From the NCBI RefSeq assembly GCF_014284335.1, contig NZ_JACOGF010000009.1, positions 62,001 through 126,000 on the forward strand: 64,000 nt of DNA. The letters are read 5' to 3'. This DNA comes from Undibacterium hunanense. GTDB taxonomy: Bacteria > Pseudomonadota > Gammaproteobacteria > Burkholderiales > Burkholderiaceae_D. This document shows positions 27,682 through 36,142 of the stretch, one piece after another (the first letter of the stretch is position 1; every line of letters starts with the position of its first letter). The notes beneath the pieces were generated by a model, which saw only the letters and a program-made list of their open reading frames with translations, had not been told where the DNA came from and did no database searches. The translations under genes and the position numbers were made by a program.

Positions 27682-28134
27682 TTAGCCAGTAAAACCGGCA
27701 CCTTTCGCCATCAGCACCGCACCCAGAATAATGATGACGACACCGGCCAGTTCCAGATGCAAAACCCTCCGTATATTTCTGGCCTGGGCGAGACTCAGCA
27801 GCGGTAACTGATTTTGTTTCAGTGCCTGGCCCCAGCGCAGGAAGATCACGGTTGGATAGACAGACAGCAGGCCAACGATGATAAAAGCAGTCATCTTCAG
27901 CATGAAGGCGTGATTGTGCAAATAATAGACAGCACCTTTTTCAAAGTAGATAACGCGCAATATGCCCATGACCACGATGAGCATGGCGCTTACACCATAG
28001 ATGCTATCGAGGGTACGCAGGCTTTTGGCGGTTGACAGGCTTAAAGGCTGGCGTATCAGCACCATTTCCGCAACCAGTGAACTGACCAGGGTGAATGCAG
28101 CAAGGTGGTGTAAAAAAGCGACTAGCAGATTCAT
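27682..28134 (-). CDS. DUF2214 family membrane protein
   Basis: 150 residues from ATG 28134 (AGGAG nine bases upstream; an earlier ATG adds six residues). Four helices are apparent. LLVAFLHHLAAFTLVSSLVAEM and the Arg-rich loop RRVLHLELAGVVII are typical of DUF2214 proteins. The His-rich first helix and a second HNHAFMLK motif could bind haem or metal, but no function is established. Confidence 0.85.
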   Translation of the reverse strand: MNLLVAFLHHLAAFTLVSSLVAEMVLIRQPLSLSTAKSLRTLDSIYGVSAMLIVVMGILRVIYFEKGAVYYLHNHAFMLKMTAFIIVGLLSVYPTVIFLRWGQALKQNQLPLLSLAQARNIRRVLHLELAGVVIIILGAVLMAKGAGFTG

Positions 28135-28279
28135 TTGGCTGGCTCCTGGCAAGATGGTTGGTTACAACAGTGCATGCAGAAAGTCTAAACTATCTGTCTT
28201 GTACTTGCGTTAAAACTAAGACCAAGGCCGTCAAATTTGTCGCCAAGCCCTCATAAAACGGTGTGAAGCAGTTTTAAAA

Positions 28280-29050
28280 CTATTGCAGGCTTTCACACAG
28301 TGGCAGACTGACTGCCTGCAGGATATTGCCTTGCCTGTCTTGCGCAAATGCCAGTAGCGACAGGTTCTTGCGTTTGGCGCTGGCAGGTATGCCCAGTTGG
28401 GCTGAATAGCTTGCGGCCTTGCCTGCGCTTAGCCTGTAGGCTTCTCCCCATTCCCGGGCGACATAGTCATGCTGTAAGGTGGCACCACGGTTTTCACCTG
28501 CCTGTATTTTGCTGACCAGGCCCTGTTCTACCAGGCTGAAGTACAGGCGGGCGTCCTGCATACTATTGCCTTGCAGATTGACATATAGCTTATTGTCGGC
28601 CAGTTTTTCTATAGCAAGGCGCAGGCTGGCCGTCGCCGGTTTTTGATTGATACGCTTGATGTCGTCAGTCAGGCCATTGCGCCAGTTGAGCATTTCCTTG
28701 CCTGCCAAAAAGATTTCAGGTGTGTACACCGAACGACTGCCTGCCAGGTCTGCCAGACTATGTTGCCTCTCGGTGAAAAGCTGTTTGGCAAAGATATCTT
28801 TCCAGCCCAGATAATCCCAATAATCCACATGCAGGGACACAGGTATCACCTGATCACTGTTGAGGCCTGTGCTTTGATACAGGCGGCTGATGGTTTTGTC
28901 GGCTGGCGGGCAACTGTCGCAGCCTTCGGAGGTATACAGTTCCAGCAAAGCCGTCGTGTGACCGGGGCTGGTTTTGCTGCAGATATCGGCTGCCTGTAGT
29001 GGGCTGCTGGCAGCACAGGCAAGCAGGATGATGAGGAATAGAGGTTTCAT
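28280..29050 (-). CDS. DUF1223 family secreted thioredoxin-like protein
   Basis: 256 residues with a signal peptide ending SPLQA. The DUF1223 core is clear: LLELYTSEGCDSCPPADKTI contains a CxxC-like pair, and later HVDYWDYLGWKDIFA and GSRSVYTPEIFLAG follow. The fold is thioredoxin-like and probably redox-active in the periplasm; substrates are unknown. AAGGAAC lies before the start. Confidence 0.9.
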   Translation of the reverse strand: MKPLFLIILLACAASSPLQAADICSKTSPGHTTALLELYTSEGCDSCPPADKTISRLYQSTGLNSDQVIPVSLHVDYWDYLGWKDIFAKQLFTERQHSLADLAGSRSVYTPEIFLAGKEMLNWRNGLTDDIKRINQKPATASLRLAIEKLADNKLYVNLQGNSMQDARLYFSLVEQGLVSKIQAGENRGATLQHDYVAREWGEAYRLSAGKAASYSAQLGIPASAKRKNLSLLAFAQDRQGNILQAVSLPLCESLQ

Positions 29051-29100
29051 GGTTGTTCCTTATGACTAACTGTAATGTAGTCGGATCAGCCACGATTAAC

Positions 29101-30027
29101 TTACAACTGCTGGTGTGTGACCAGTTTTTTCCAGTCGGCATAGGTCTGGGGAACTTTGTCATCCGCTACCATGATGCTGGCCAGGCTGTGCTTGAGAGCC
29201 TGTAATTCTTCTTCTGGCTGTTCAAATGAGACATCGGGATCAATGCTGAGCAGGCGGGTTGTCAGTTGTTCCAGTTGCAACGTGGGGTGCTGGCCTGTGT
29301 TTGCTGGCCTGGATGGATTCTTGTCCTTTGTTGCAAAGACAATGAGGTTGTAGCTATCTTCAGAACGGCTCCACCAGACCTGACGATCAAATACATGGCG
29401 CAGGCGACTCAGCATACCAGCCAGTGCGCTGGGCTTGCCCCAGACATTGGCGACCAGCACGCCGCTGACAGTCAACTGATGCTGGCAGGTGGCATAAAAT
29501 TCTGCTGTGTTGAGTGCCGCTACCAGACCGTCTTCGTCGTAGGCATCCAGCAGGATGACATCGGCGGTACAGGCATGTTCCTGCAAATGGCTGATGGCAT
29601 CACAATGGATGATGCGCAGGCGTTCATCATCTGCTGGTAGCATGAATTGCTCACGCATGGCGATTACGTCAGCATTGATTTCCAGCACGGTGATGCGGCA
29701 ATCAGGCAGATGGCGATAACAGTATTTGACGAGGGAACCGCCGCCCAAGCCTATCAGCAGGATATGCGAAGGCCTGGGGTGAAACAGCAAAAAGCCCATG
29801 ACGGCACGCGAATAGGCACAGACCAGTTCATCCGGCGCATCCAGCTTCATGACGCTTTGCATGCATTTGGGGTTCAGGTACATCATGCGCAGATTGTCGT
29901 CATCGACATAAAAAGCCCGGCCCTGATGCGCTTGTTGCAAGGCTTCCAGGCGACGCATATGCTCCAGCTCGGCACCGGATGGCTTGTTCAAAAACAGGCT
30001 GGACAAACTTGCACGCTTTTTTGCCAT
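29101..30027 (-). CDS. Spermidine-synthase-like methyltransferase-fold protein
   Basis: 308 residues. The Rossmann core reads ILLIGLGGGSLVKYCYRHLP, then VLEINADVIAMRE, HCDAISHLQEH and VILLDAYDED, which matches polyamine aminopropyltransferase homologues. The N-terminal 80 residues are shorter than in classical SpeE, and the C-terminal 60 residues are unique. Aminopropyl transfer is not certain; many such homologues have no known reaction. ATG 30027 has AGGAAA close upstream; a GTG four codons earlier is in frame. Confidence 0.82.
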   Translation of the reverse strand: MAKKRASLSSLFLNKPSGAELEHMRRLEALQQAHQGRAFYVDDDNLRMMYLNPKCMQSVMKLDAPDELVCAYSRAVMGFLLFHPRPSHILLIGLGGGSLVKYCYRHLPDCRITVLEINADVIAMREQFMLPADDERLRIIHCDAISHLQEHACTADVILLDAYDEDGLVAALNTAEFYATCQHQLTVSGVLVANVWGKPSALAGMLSRLRHVFDRQVWWSRSEDSYNLIVFATKDKNPSRPANTGQHPTLQLEQLTTRLLSIDPDVSFEQPEEELQALKHSLASIMVADDKVPQTYADWKKLVTHQQL

Positions 30028-30077
30028 TTTCCTATCCACGGATTTGTGCGGTTGCTACTTGTTGGCAATACGGATAA

Positions 30078-30896
30078 TCAGGCCGCCAGTTGCTCTTTCA
30101 GGGCAGCGATCTGGCGTTGCAATTCACTGTTTTCCATTTGCAGGTTTTGTACTTGCTGGCGCAGGGTGTTGACTTCATCCTGGGTCTGCACCCTTGTAGT
30201 CTGATGCTCTGCCGTGACTTCGGCAGCCGCTTCGCTGACTTTGGGTGGTGCTTTGTGCTCGCGTGCTTTTTCGCGAATCTGACGAGCTGCCTGCTGCAAT
30301 TCCTTGCGGCCACCCGCTACCGCTGCGACTTGCTCGTCACTGGGCAGGGAAGCGATGGCCGCAGCAGCGCTGATGGAAATGGTGCCATCGCGTACCGCCT
30401 GTACCAGTTCTGGTGCTGCTGCCTTTTGTATTTTTTCTATCTGTACCACGGCATTGCTGCTGATGCCGGCAAGCCTGGCGATTTCCTGGCGGCTTTGGGT
30501 GGGTTTGATGACGGGAACGGCAACTTCGCTTTCCGGCGTATCTGGTGCGGGTTGTTCTTCCTGGGCCTTCATGCGGCTGGTGACGATTTCTTTCTTGCGT
30601 AACGCCAGCATGCCGCGCTGGAAGTCAGACACACTGCGACGTCCAAGGTGATTGTCTATCATCCACAGTTGCACGTCTTCAATGTTGCTAAAATTGTCAT
30701 TCTGTACTGTTTTGTAGGGCAGATCATGGCGCTGGCAGATGGCGTAGCGATTATGCCCATCGATCAGGATGTCACCCCAGCATACCAGTGCATCGCGGCA
30801 ACCTTCTGTGAGGATGCTGCGCTCCAGCGCGGCGAATTCGTGTTCGGTCAGGGGATCGATATAGGCGCGCAGCGCCTCATGGATGACTATGCTCAT
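30078..30896 (-). CDS. Orphan ParB/Spo0J-like DNA-binding protein with coiled-coil tail
   Basis: 272 residues. The N-terminal ParB-like domain has LTEHEFAALERSILTEGCRD and ILIDGHNRYAICQRH, the latter resembling the DGxxR-type nucleotide site. A helix-turn-helix follows near 140-165 (SRQEIARLAGISSNAVVQIEKI). The end (from about 220) is a leucine-zipper-like coiled coil (VNTLRQQVQNLQMENSELQR). No parA gene is adjacent, so it is not a chromosome-segregation pair in this context; it may be a transcription factor of the ParB-like class. Confidence 0.88.
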   Translation of the reverse strand: MSIVIHEALRAYIDPLTEHEFAALERSILTEGCRDALVCWGDILIDGHNRYAICQRHDLPYKTVQNDNFSNIEDVQLWMIDNHLGRRSVSDFQRGMLALRKKEIVTSRMKAQEEQPAPDTPESEVAVPVIKPTQSRQEIARLAGISSNAVVQIEKIQKAAAPELVQAVRDGTISISAAAAIASLPSDEQVAAVAGGRKELQQAARQIREKAREHKAPPKVSEAAAEVTAEHQTTRVQTQDEVNTLRQQVQNLQMENSELQRQIAALKEQLAA

Positions 30897-31159
30897 GCAA
30901 TAACTCTTGTGGGATATTTCCTGGAAGGCGGCATTGTAGCCGAGATTTCACAGCTTACCGTTGTGAGCAGACAGCACGTGTACAATACTTCACCTTTGTG
31001 CAGACTTTATTGATAAAGCAGTAGTCGGCACAGCCCAAATACACTTGTGCCAAAAGCAATGATTGTGTAGTTGGCACAGCTTATGTATCTTTATGGCTAT
31101 TTTTATATCCATTTGATGCATCAGCGCCAAGCACTTCATAACAGACAGGAAAAAATACA

Positions 31160-31420
31160 ATGATGACCTATGAAGAATATCTGGATGAAGTCACCACTTT
31201 AATGACAGAACGATTTGATCTCAGCGACGATGAAGCCATCAAACACGTGATGCGCGCCCAGGCTGCCGACTTTTTTACCCTGCATGACGATATTCCCGCC
31301 ATGCGTACGCAAGAAAGAGCAGAACTGGATGCCAAGGCTATTTACGAACTGCGTAACAAATCACGCGGCCATGCACCGGTCAAACTAGTGAAAACCGGCG
31401 GCAAGCCGCGCAAGGCCTGA
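31160..31420 (+). CDS. Small acidic protein encoded with the RIO kinase
   Basis: 86 residues. It begins MMTYEEYLDEVTTLMTERFD, an acidic helical segment, and ends in a basic tail (KTGGKPRKA). AGGA lies ten bases upstream. The gene stops 13 bases before the RIO kinase start, so the two share a message. I recall no named domain. It could be a substrate or partner of the kinase, by position only. Confidence 0.75.
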   Translation: MMTYEEYLDEVTTLMTERFDLSDDEAIKHVMRAQAADFFTLHDDIPAMRTQERAELDAKAIYELRNKSRGHAPVKLVKTGGKPRKA

Positions 31421-31433
31421 GCAGCAGCCACGA

Positions 31434-32279
31434 ATGAAAACACCAAAACGACTGCTGCCCTTGCAGGAAGAGGGTTTGCTGGATGAAGTCATGCGCCAGC
31501 TCATGAGCGGCAAAGAAGCGACCGTGTATGTAGTGCGCTGTGGCGAAGAAATCCGTTGTGCCAAGGTCTATAAAGAAGCCAGCCAGCGCAGTTTCAAGAA
31601 CGCTGCTTCGTATCAGGAAGGACGTAAGGTCAAAAACAGCCGGCAGGCGCGCGCCATGGAAAAAGGTACACGCTATGGCCGCAAGATGCAGGAAGAAGTC
31701 TGGCAGAACGCCGAAGTGGATGCTCTGTACAAACTGGCTGCAGCTGGTGTCAAAGTGCCACGGCCTTACATCTGTTTTGAAGGCGTACTGCTGATGGACC
31801 TGGTCACCGATGCTGATGGCAATGCCGCACCGCGCCTGAATGACATAGAACTGTCACCAGTGATGGCGCTGGATTATCACGCCCAGTTATTGCATCAGGT
31901 AGTTCTGATGCTGTGCGCCGGCGTGATACACGGTGATCTGTCTGAATTCAATATTCTGGTCGATGCCGAAGGCCCGGTGATTATCGACCTGCCGCAGGCG
32001 ATTGACGCAGCCAGCAATACCGAAGCGGCCGTTTTGCTGGAACGCGATGTACGCAATCTGGCGACTTATTTTGGTCAGTTTGCCCCTGAATTGCTGGATA
32101 CCCAGTACGGCAAGGAAATCTGGAAGTTGTATGTCGCAGGCTTGCTGACACCGGAAACCGTATTGACCGGCAAGATTGCCATCGACAAGCGCCCGGTCGA
32201 TGTCGGTGCTGTGCTGGAAGAAATCGAATCTGCCATCCTGGAAGAAAAAGAACGGCAACGGCGCCTGCTGGAAATGTAA
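31434..32279 (+). CDS. RIO1-like serine protein kinase
   Basis: 281 residues. RIO kinases are atypical protein kinases; the role of bacterial ones is poorly known. The nucleotide loop is LMSGKEATVYVVRCG with the ATP lysine in RCAKVYKE near 43. The catalytic loop is HGDLSEFNIL near 166-175, and the metal aspartate lies in VIIDLPQAID near 184. All catalytic residues are intact, and the length fits RIO1 family members. Follows the small acidic protein gene in one transcript. Confidence 0.94.
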   Translation: MKTPKRLLPLQEEGLLDEVMRQLMSGKEATVYVVRCGEEIRCAKVYKEASQRSFKNAASYQEGRKVKNSRQARAMEKGTRYGRKMQEEVWQNAEVDALYKLAAAGVKVPRPYICFEGVLLMDLVTDADGNAAPRLNDIELSPVMALDYHAQLLHQVVLMLCAGVIHGDLSEFNILVDAEGPVIIDLPQAIDAASNTEAAVLLERDVRNLATYFGQFAPELLDTQYGKEIWKLYVAGLLTPETVLTGKIAIDKRPVDVGAVLEEIESAILEEKERQRRLLEM

Positions 32280-32420
32280 GCCCCTGACAATTCAGGTGAT
32301 CAGCGCAGCGCGGGAACTCTTGCCTTATTTTGCATGTCCATACCTGTTCATTCGCTACCCCATGCAGCGGATTCGCATGGATGGCATCAATCTTATGGAT
32401 ACTTGTAGAGGAGCATATGC

Positions 32421-32948
32421 ATGATTAAAGGAAGCTGTTTTTACCTGCGCCATGTCCGGAAAGAAGATGTGGCGACCCTGCTTGATCTGATGAACCATCC
32501 GGATGGCAAGGGCGATTATCTGCCGCTGGATATCATGTTGCCGGGCACTGCTGAAAAGAAATTTGATGATGAATCGCGCTCCAAGGATGTGTCAGAGACA
32601 TTTCTGATCATTGACGAGAATGAAAAGATCATAGGGCGCGTCTTTCATTTCAAGACCGTGCCGTATTTCAATGCCAGGGAAATCGGCTATGGCCTGTTCG
32701 TCAAAAACCTGCACGGCAAAGGTATCATGACCGAGGCAGTCAAACTGCTCACCGATTACCTGTTCAAAACCCTGCTGATCAACCGCCTCGAAATTCATAT
32801 GAGTGTGGGTAACCTTGCATCAGAAAAAGTCGCTATCAATTGTGGATACATCAAAGAAGGCATTGCACGTGGAGCTATTTTCTGCCGTGGCAAGCATGGT
32901 GATATTGCGATGTATGCCTTGTTGAGACATGAATGGGAAGCACTTTGA
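32421..32948 (+). CDS. GNAT acetyltransferase (RimJ/RimL-like)
   Basis: 175 residues. The acetyl-CoA region reads EIGYGLFVKNLHGKGIMTEA, with the pyrophosphate-binding HGKGI turn, followed by INRLEIHMSVGNLASEKVAI, as in RimJ/RimL N-acetyltransferases. GAGGAG is seven bases before the ATG. The acceptor is unknown: ribosomal proteins, small molecules or antibiotics are all possible. Confidence 0.9.
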   Translation: MIKGSCFYLRHVRKEDVATLLDLMNHPDGKGDYLPLDIMLPGTAEKKFDDESRSKDVSETFLIIDENEKIIGRVFHFKTVPYFNAREIGYGLFVKNLHGKGIMTEAVKLLTDYLFKTLLINRLEIHMSVGNLASEKVAINCGYIKEGIARGAIFCRGKHGDIAMYALLRHEWEAL

Positions 32949-33001
32949 TATCGGGCCATCACTAAACAGCTTGATCAGGCTGTTCAAGCTGATGGCCGGT
33001 A

Positions 33002-33751
33002 TTATTTCTTGCCCCGGAATACTTTCTGTATTGCCGCGTTGATCTTTTGCATCTGTTCGGGGGGCATGTCTTTGCTGCAGACAATGTAGCGGTTTAGTCC
33101 TGCCGGCATGCCTGCCAGATCCATCTGCGTGGTCTGACGCAGACTGTCTTCTTTGTCTTTCAGGTATTCCCAGTCTTCACGATCAATCAGCATATAGGAT
33201 GCACGGTTGGCACCGACCATGCGCGCCATGATCATCGGCAGGGTAGTGCTGCGTTCTATTCTGTTTTTGCTGGATTTGATCAGGGCATCCAGTTCCGGCC
33301 CATAGGACACGGCATCGACGACACCCAGTGTCAGGCTGCGGTCAGCCATCAGGCTGGCAAGGCTGCGATGGGCTGCCACCTGCCTGATAGCGACGGGGCT
33401 TACCAGCAGTGTATGCGGTGGATCAGTGTGGAAGATATCGGAAAACTGTACCAGCGACTCCCGTTCGGGAATTCTGTACCAGCCAAATGAGCAATAATTT
33501 TTTGTGCCACTGGAAAAATTGCTCCAGATGCGTTTCGCCGGTTCTTCCACAAAATTGGCTGGTACTTGTGCCTGAGCGAAAACCTGTTTGGCACGTTCGA
33601 GCAAGATTCCTTTTTCGACTCCGTTTTCTATGTACTGATGTGGTGGCTTGATGCGCCAGGCGACGGTAACGGTGTCTTCTGCCGCCACCGTATGCACAGC
33701 GTGGATGAGCATCCAGATTGCTGCCAGACTTGTGAATGGAAAGAGTTTCAT
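33002..33751 (-). CDS. Periplasmic solute-binding family 3-like protein
   Basis: 249 residues with a signal peptide ending TVAAE. The mature part starts DTVTVAWRIKPPHQYIENG, similar to PBPb-type binding proteins, and ends with PPEQMQKINAAIQKVF, their usual C-terminal helix. No transporter genes are adjacent, so it could be a stand-alone sensor or scavenging protein. No Shine-Dalgarno is evident. Confidence 0.8.
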   Translation of the reverse strand: MKLFPFTSLAAIWMLIHAVHTVAAEDTVTVAWRIKPPHQYIENGVEKGILLERAKQVFAQAQVPANFVEEPAKRIWSNFSSGTKNYCSFGWYRIPERESLVQFSDIFHTDPPHTLLVSPVAIRQVAAHRSLASLMADRSLTLGVVDAVSYGPELDALIKSSKNRIERSTTLPMIMARMVGANRASYMLIDREDWEYLKDKEDSLRQTTQMDLAGMPAGLNRYIVCSKDMPPEQMQKINAAIQKVFRGKK

Positions 33752-33860
33752 TTTGTGAATGCAAAGATCAATGATGCATTTTACTGTGCTGACGCTGGGT
33801 ATTAAGGTATTTTATTTTTAATACTGTGACAACGTGGTTTTACTACGGCATATGTAAAAA

Positions 33861-33893
33861 AACCGCTGTCGTGCATCAGCACTGACAGCGGTT
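33861..33893 (-). terminator. Terminator of the phasin gene
   Basis: AACCGCTGTC (33861-33870) and GACAGCGGTT (33884-33893) form a perfect 10-bp stem with a 13-base loop. Reading leftward a run of seven T follows (complement of the A run at 33856-33862). It lies 22 bases after the phasin stop. Confidence 0.88.
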
Positions 33894-33914
33894 CTTTTAT
33901 GAATCAGTGTTGAT

Positions 33915-35021
33915 TTATTGACGTACGCGTTTCTTGGCGCCCGTGGCAGAGCTGGATTTTGCCTTGTACGCTGGGGCGGCAGCACCAGGGAAGGCTGGCG
34001 CGCCGGCTTTCAGTTTTGGCGCGATAGGGAAAGGAAATTTCACTGCGGATTTTTTCTCTGGCGCTGTTGCCGTTGTTGCTGCCGTTGTGTCCGCAGGTGC
34101 GGGTGTCTGGACGGGGGCGGCATCAACCGGGGCTACCGGCTTGGCGGCGGTTTTTTTGGGGACTGTCTTGGCGGGCGCGCTAGTCGTTGTGGCAGTGATA
34201 CTGTCAGCGCTGCTGGCTTTGCTTGGTGTTGTAGCTTTTTTCAAGGGTTTCTTTGCGGTAGTTTTTACGGTAATTTTTTCTGCTATTGCCGGTGGCGCCT
34301 TGGGGGCTGTTGCTGACGCCGGCTTGCCAGTCCTGGCAGGACTTGCTTTCTTTGCCACCTCAGCAGGCTTGGCAGCGACTGGTTTTGCGATTGGGTTTTT
34401 GCTGGCCTTGCCAGTATCTGCATTAGTTTTGACTTCGGTTTTGACTTCGGCCTTGACATCAGTTTTCGCGCCAGCTTTAGTGGTAGCTTTGTCGTTCGCT
34501 TTTGTTGCCGGTTTTGTTTCTGGCTTGCTGTTGGCTTTTACCTTGGCCTTGGGTGCAGATTTGGATTCTGGTTCTGCCAGCAAAGGCAGTTGCCTGGTCG
34601 CTGCGATAGGTTTTGCCGCAGCCGGTTTTTTTGTTGCGACTTTTACTGTTGGTGCGGTAACTGCTGTCGCTATTTTGGCTATTGTTGCGGCTTGTGTCGG
34701 AGCGCTGACGGCTTGCCACAACTCTGCCCGCGTATTGCTGGTAATGCTGGCCAGCTCGCGACCATAAGACAGGATTTTTTCCAGTTGAGGCTGGCTGTGG
34801 GCGCGGCTCAATGCCAGGATATCTTGCGGCTCTTTGATGGTGAAGAGCTCATGCGTGACGGTATTTGCATTGTCGAATGACTGTTTTGCCAGATTGAAAT
34901 TCAGGGCAATCAGTTTTTCCAGTCCACCAAATGCAGATTGCGAGAAAGCCCGGAAAACCGCGATTTGTGTCGCAAACTGGTTCTGGGCAGCAGATGATAA
35001 TTGTTCCGTAAGCAAAGACAT
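33915..35021 (-). CDS. Phasin-family protein with a long Ala/Lys/Pro-rich tail
   Basis: 368 residues. Residues 1-110 are a phasin domain (FATQIAVFRAFSQSAFGGLEKLIALN, then NTVTHELFTIKEPQDILALS), which coats polyhydroxyalkanoate granules. Residues 115-368 are a low-complexity Ala/Lys/Pro/Thr tail with repeated AAKP- and KAEVKTEV-like units ending KKRVRQ, strongly basic overall like a histone-H1 tail. Typical phasins are 180-200 residues. GGAGAG precedes the start. The tail could bind DNA, as PhaM-type proteins do to tie granules to the nucleoid; this is inference. Confidence 0.88.
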   Translation of the reverse strand: MSLLTEQLSSAAQNQFATQIAVFRAFSQSAFGGLEKLIALNFNLAKQSFDNANTVTHELFTIKEPQDILALSRAHSQPQLEKILSYGRELASITSNTRAELWQAVSAPTQAATIAKIATAVTAPTVKVATKKPAAAKPIAATRQLPLLAEPESKSAPKAKVKANSKPETKPATKANDKATTKAGAKTDVKAEVKTEVKTNADTGKASKNPIAKPVAAKPAEVAKKASPARTGKPASATAPKAPPAIAEKITVKTTAKKPLKKATTPSKASSADSITATTTSAPAKTVPKKTAAKPVAPVDAAPVQTPAPADTTAATTATAPEKKSAVKFPFPIAPKLKAGAPAFPGAAAPAYKAKSSSATGAKKRVRQ

Positions 35022-35190
35022 GAAACTCTCCAGAGTGGATAAAGGTGGACCGACTATGCTTTACTGCCGCGCCCATAGGGTTCATTGGCGCAATGCAGCA
35101 TTTGCATATGGTCTTGCATTTTATCGCTTAAATGCTTAATTTGTAAGCACTATTTTTGCATTGCAATATCTGGATCTTGCCACTGCCATG

Positions 35191-35215
35191 GACACAGGCT
35201 GCCACAGCCTGTGTC
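35191..35215 (-). other. Hairpin downstream of the TrpF-like gene
   Basis: GACACAGGCT (35191-35200), loop GCCAC, AGCCTGTGTC (35206-35215): a perfect 10-bp stem, 37 bases after the TrpF-like stop. There is no T tract on the leftward side, so it may stabilise the message end or act with Rho. Confidence 0.5.
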
Positions 35216-35252
35216 AAGTCGGGATTTAAAAAGGGGCTTCTGAAAACTGTTT

Positions 35253-35903
35253 CTAAAAAGCTGCTTCACAGACCAGGCGACATTTTGCAAGGTCAAATTG
35301 ATTATTGCTGCGCACGCTGGATTCCATGTCCAGCCAGTATGGTGTGCCAGGTGTGATGACCAGTGTCTGCAAAACATCCCGGATGGATGTCGGGCCAATG
35401 CCGCCAGAGAAGCCGCAGAAAGGGTGGGCGCCTTGCAACGGTGGCCATACGGACGGTTTGATGCCATTTCCAAAAGACACATCATAGAGCCAGTCTACCC
35501 TGCCATCGTCAGGGAAAACGCCCTGGGATTGCAATGCAGGGCGCACACCATGGCGCACGCCAAACAAATAGCAGTTTTGAATTTCCTGCTCGCTGCTGCC
35601 AGCACGGCCATGATTAATCTGTACACGGGAATATCCCGAGAAATCAAACCCGGAATCTCTGCCTTCGGCAATCGCCTGTGCCAGCTCACCGCAGACATGG
35701 GCGGAGAGACGCAGGCCGCTGCGTTGCATCGCCTGGCGGGTTTTGTGATCTGGAAATAGAGGAATTCCTTGTCGTGCGGGATCAATGAGTATGCCCCATT
35801 CAACTGAATATTGACTGGACAGTGCTTGCATCCCGGGTATCAGATCCATGCTGTCTGCGCCGGTAAATGTAATAAAGACGGGGGAGGAGGGGGAGGTAGG
35901 CAT
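35253..35903 (-). CDS. TrpF-like TIM-barrel protein in the nucleoside locus
   Basis: About 216 residues from ATG 35903. FITFTGADSMDLIPGMQALS and VEWGILIDPARQGIP, then RVQINHG, and near the end CGFSGGIGPTSIRDVLQTL and WLDMESSVR, recall phosphoribosylanthranilate isomerase (TrpF), including the phosphate-binding glycine turn and the final D-x-S-S region. The catalytic Cys of TrpF is not present at the N-terminus, so the reaction probably differs. A longer frame from 35993 would include the operator at 35934, so 35903 is preferred. It is divergent from the first TonB receptor across two operator copies, which places it in the GntR regulon. Confidence 0.65.
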   Translation of the reverse strand: MPTSPSSPVFITFTGADSMDLIPGMQALSSQYSVEWGILIDPARQGIPLFPDHKTRQAMQRSGLRLSAHVCGELAQAIAEGRDSGFDFSGYSRVQINHGRAGSSEQEIQNCYLFGVRHGVRPALQSQGVFPDDGRVDWLYDVSFGNGIKPSVWPPLQGAHPFCGFSGGIGPTSIRDVLQTLVITPGTPYWLDMESSVRSNNQFDLAKCRLVCEAAF

Positions 35904-35933
35904 GGCATAAAGTATTGATTGATGATTTTTATA

Positions 35934-35945
35934 TGGTACGTACCA
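35934..35945. promoter_or_regulatory. GntR operator candidate, copy 1 (TrpF-like gene)
   Basis: TGGTACGTACCA, a perfect 12-bp palindrome. On the minus strand it is followed directly by TATAAA (35933-35928), a -10 box, and the TrpF-like ATG is 31 bases from the site. Repressor bound here would cover the -10/-35 spacer. Confidence 0.75.
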
Positions 35946-36070
35946 ACAATGATTTTTGTCAAGAAAAATAGATGTGCTGATAATGGTAGTCAATACGAAT
36001 GTAATTTCATTCTATGTAAATTCTAAATTTCGTAGAAAAAACAACAGAATATGCATTGTTAACTATTAAT

Positions 36071-36082
36071 TGGTACATACCA
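36071..36082. promoter_or_regulatory. GntR operator candidate, copy 2 (first TonB receptor)
   Basis: TGGTACATACCA, one change from the perfect palindrome, 61 bases before the receptor start. A TATTAT-like -10 follows a few bases downstream (near 36086). The stretch between this site and copy 1 is AT-rich and non-coding. Confidence 0.75.
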
Positions 36083-36142
36083 GTGTATTATTAATTGGCG
36101 TGATCGAATGTGGGATTTCAACAATTGCTCAAGGGGAATGTT

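Noticed and set aside
33934-34767. A 277-residue plus-strand frame rich in Ala, Val and Gly
   Set aside because: It is antisense to the Ala/Lys/Pro-rich phasin tail; the hydrophobic look comes from codon complement.
35904-35993. Extended N-terminus of the TrpF-like protein
   Set aside because: It would include the perfect operator and the -10 box; the conserved part begins after 35903.
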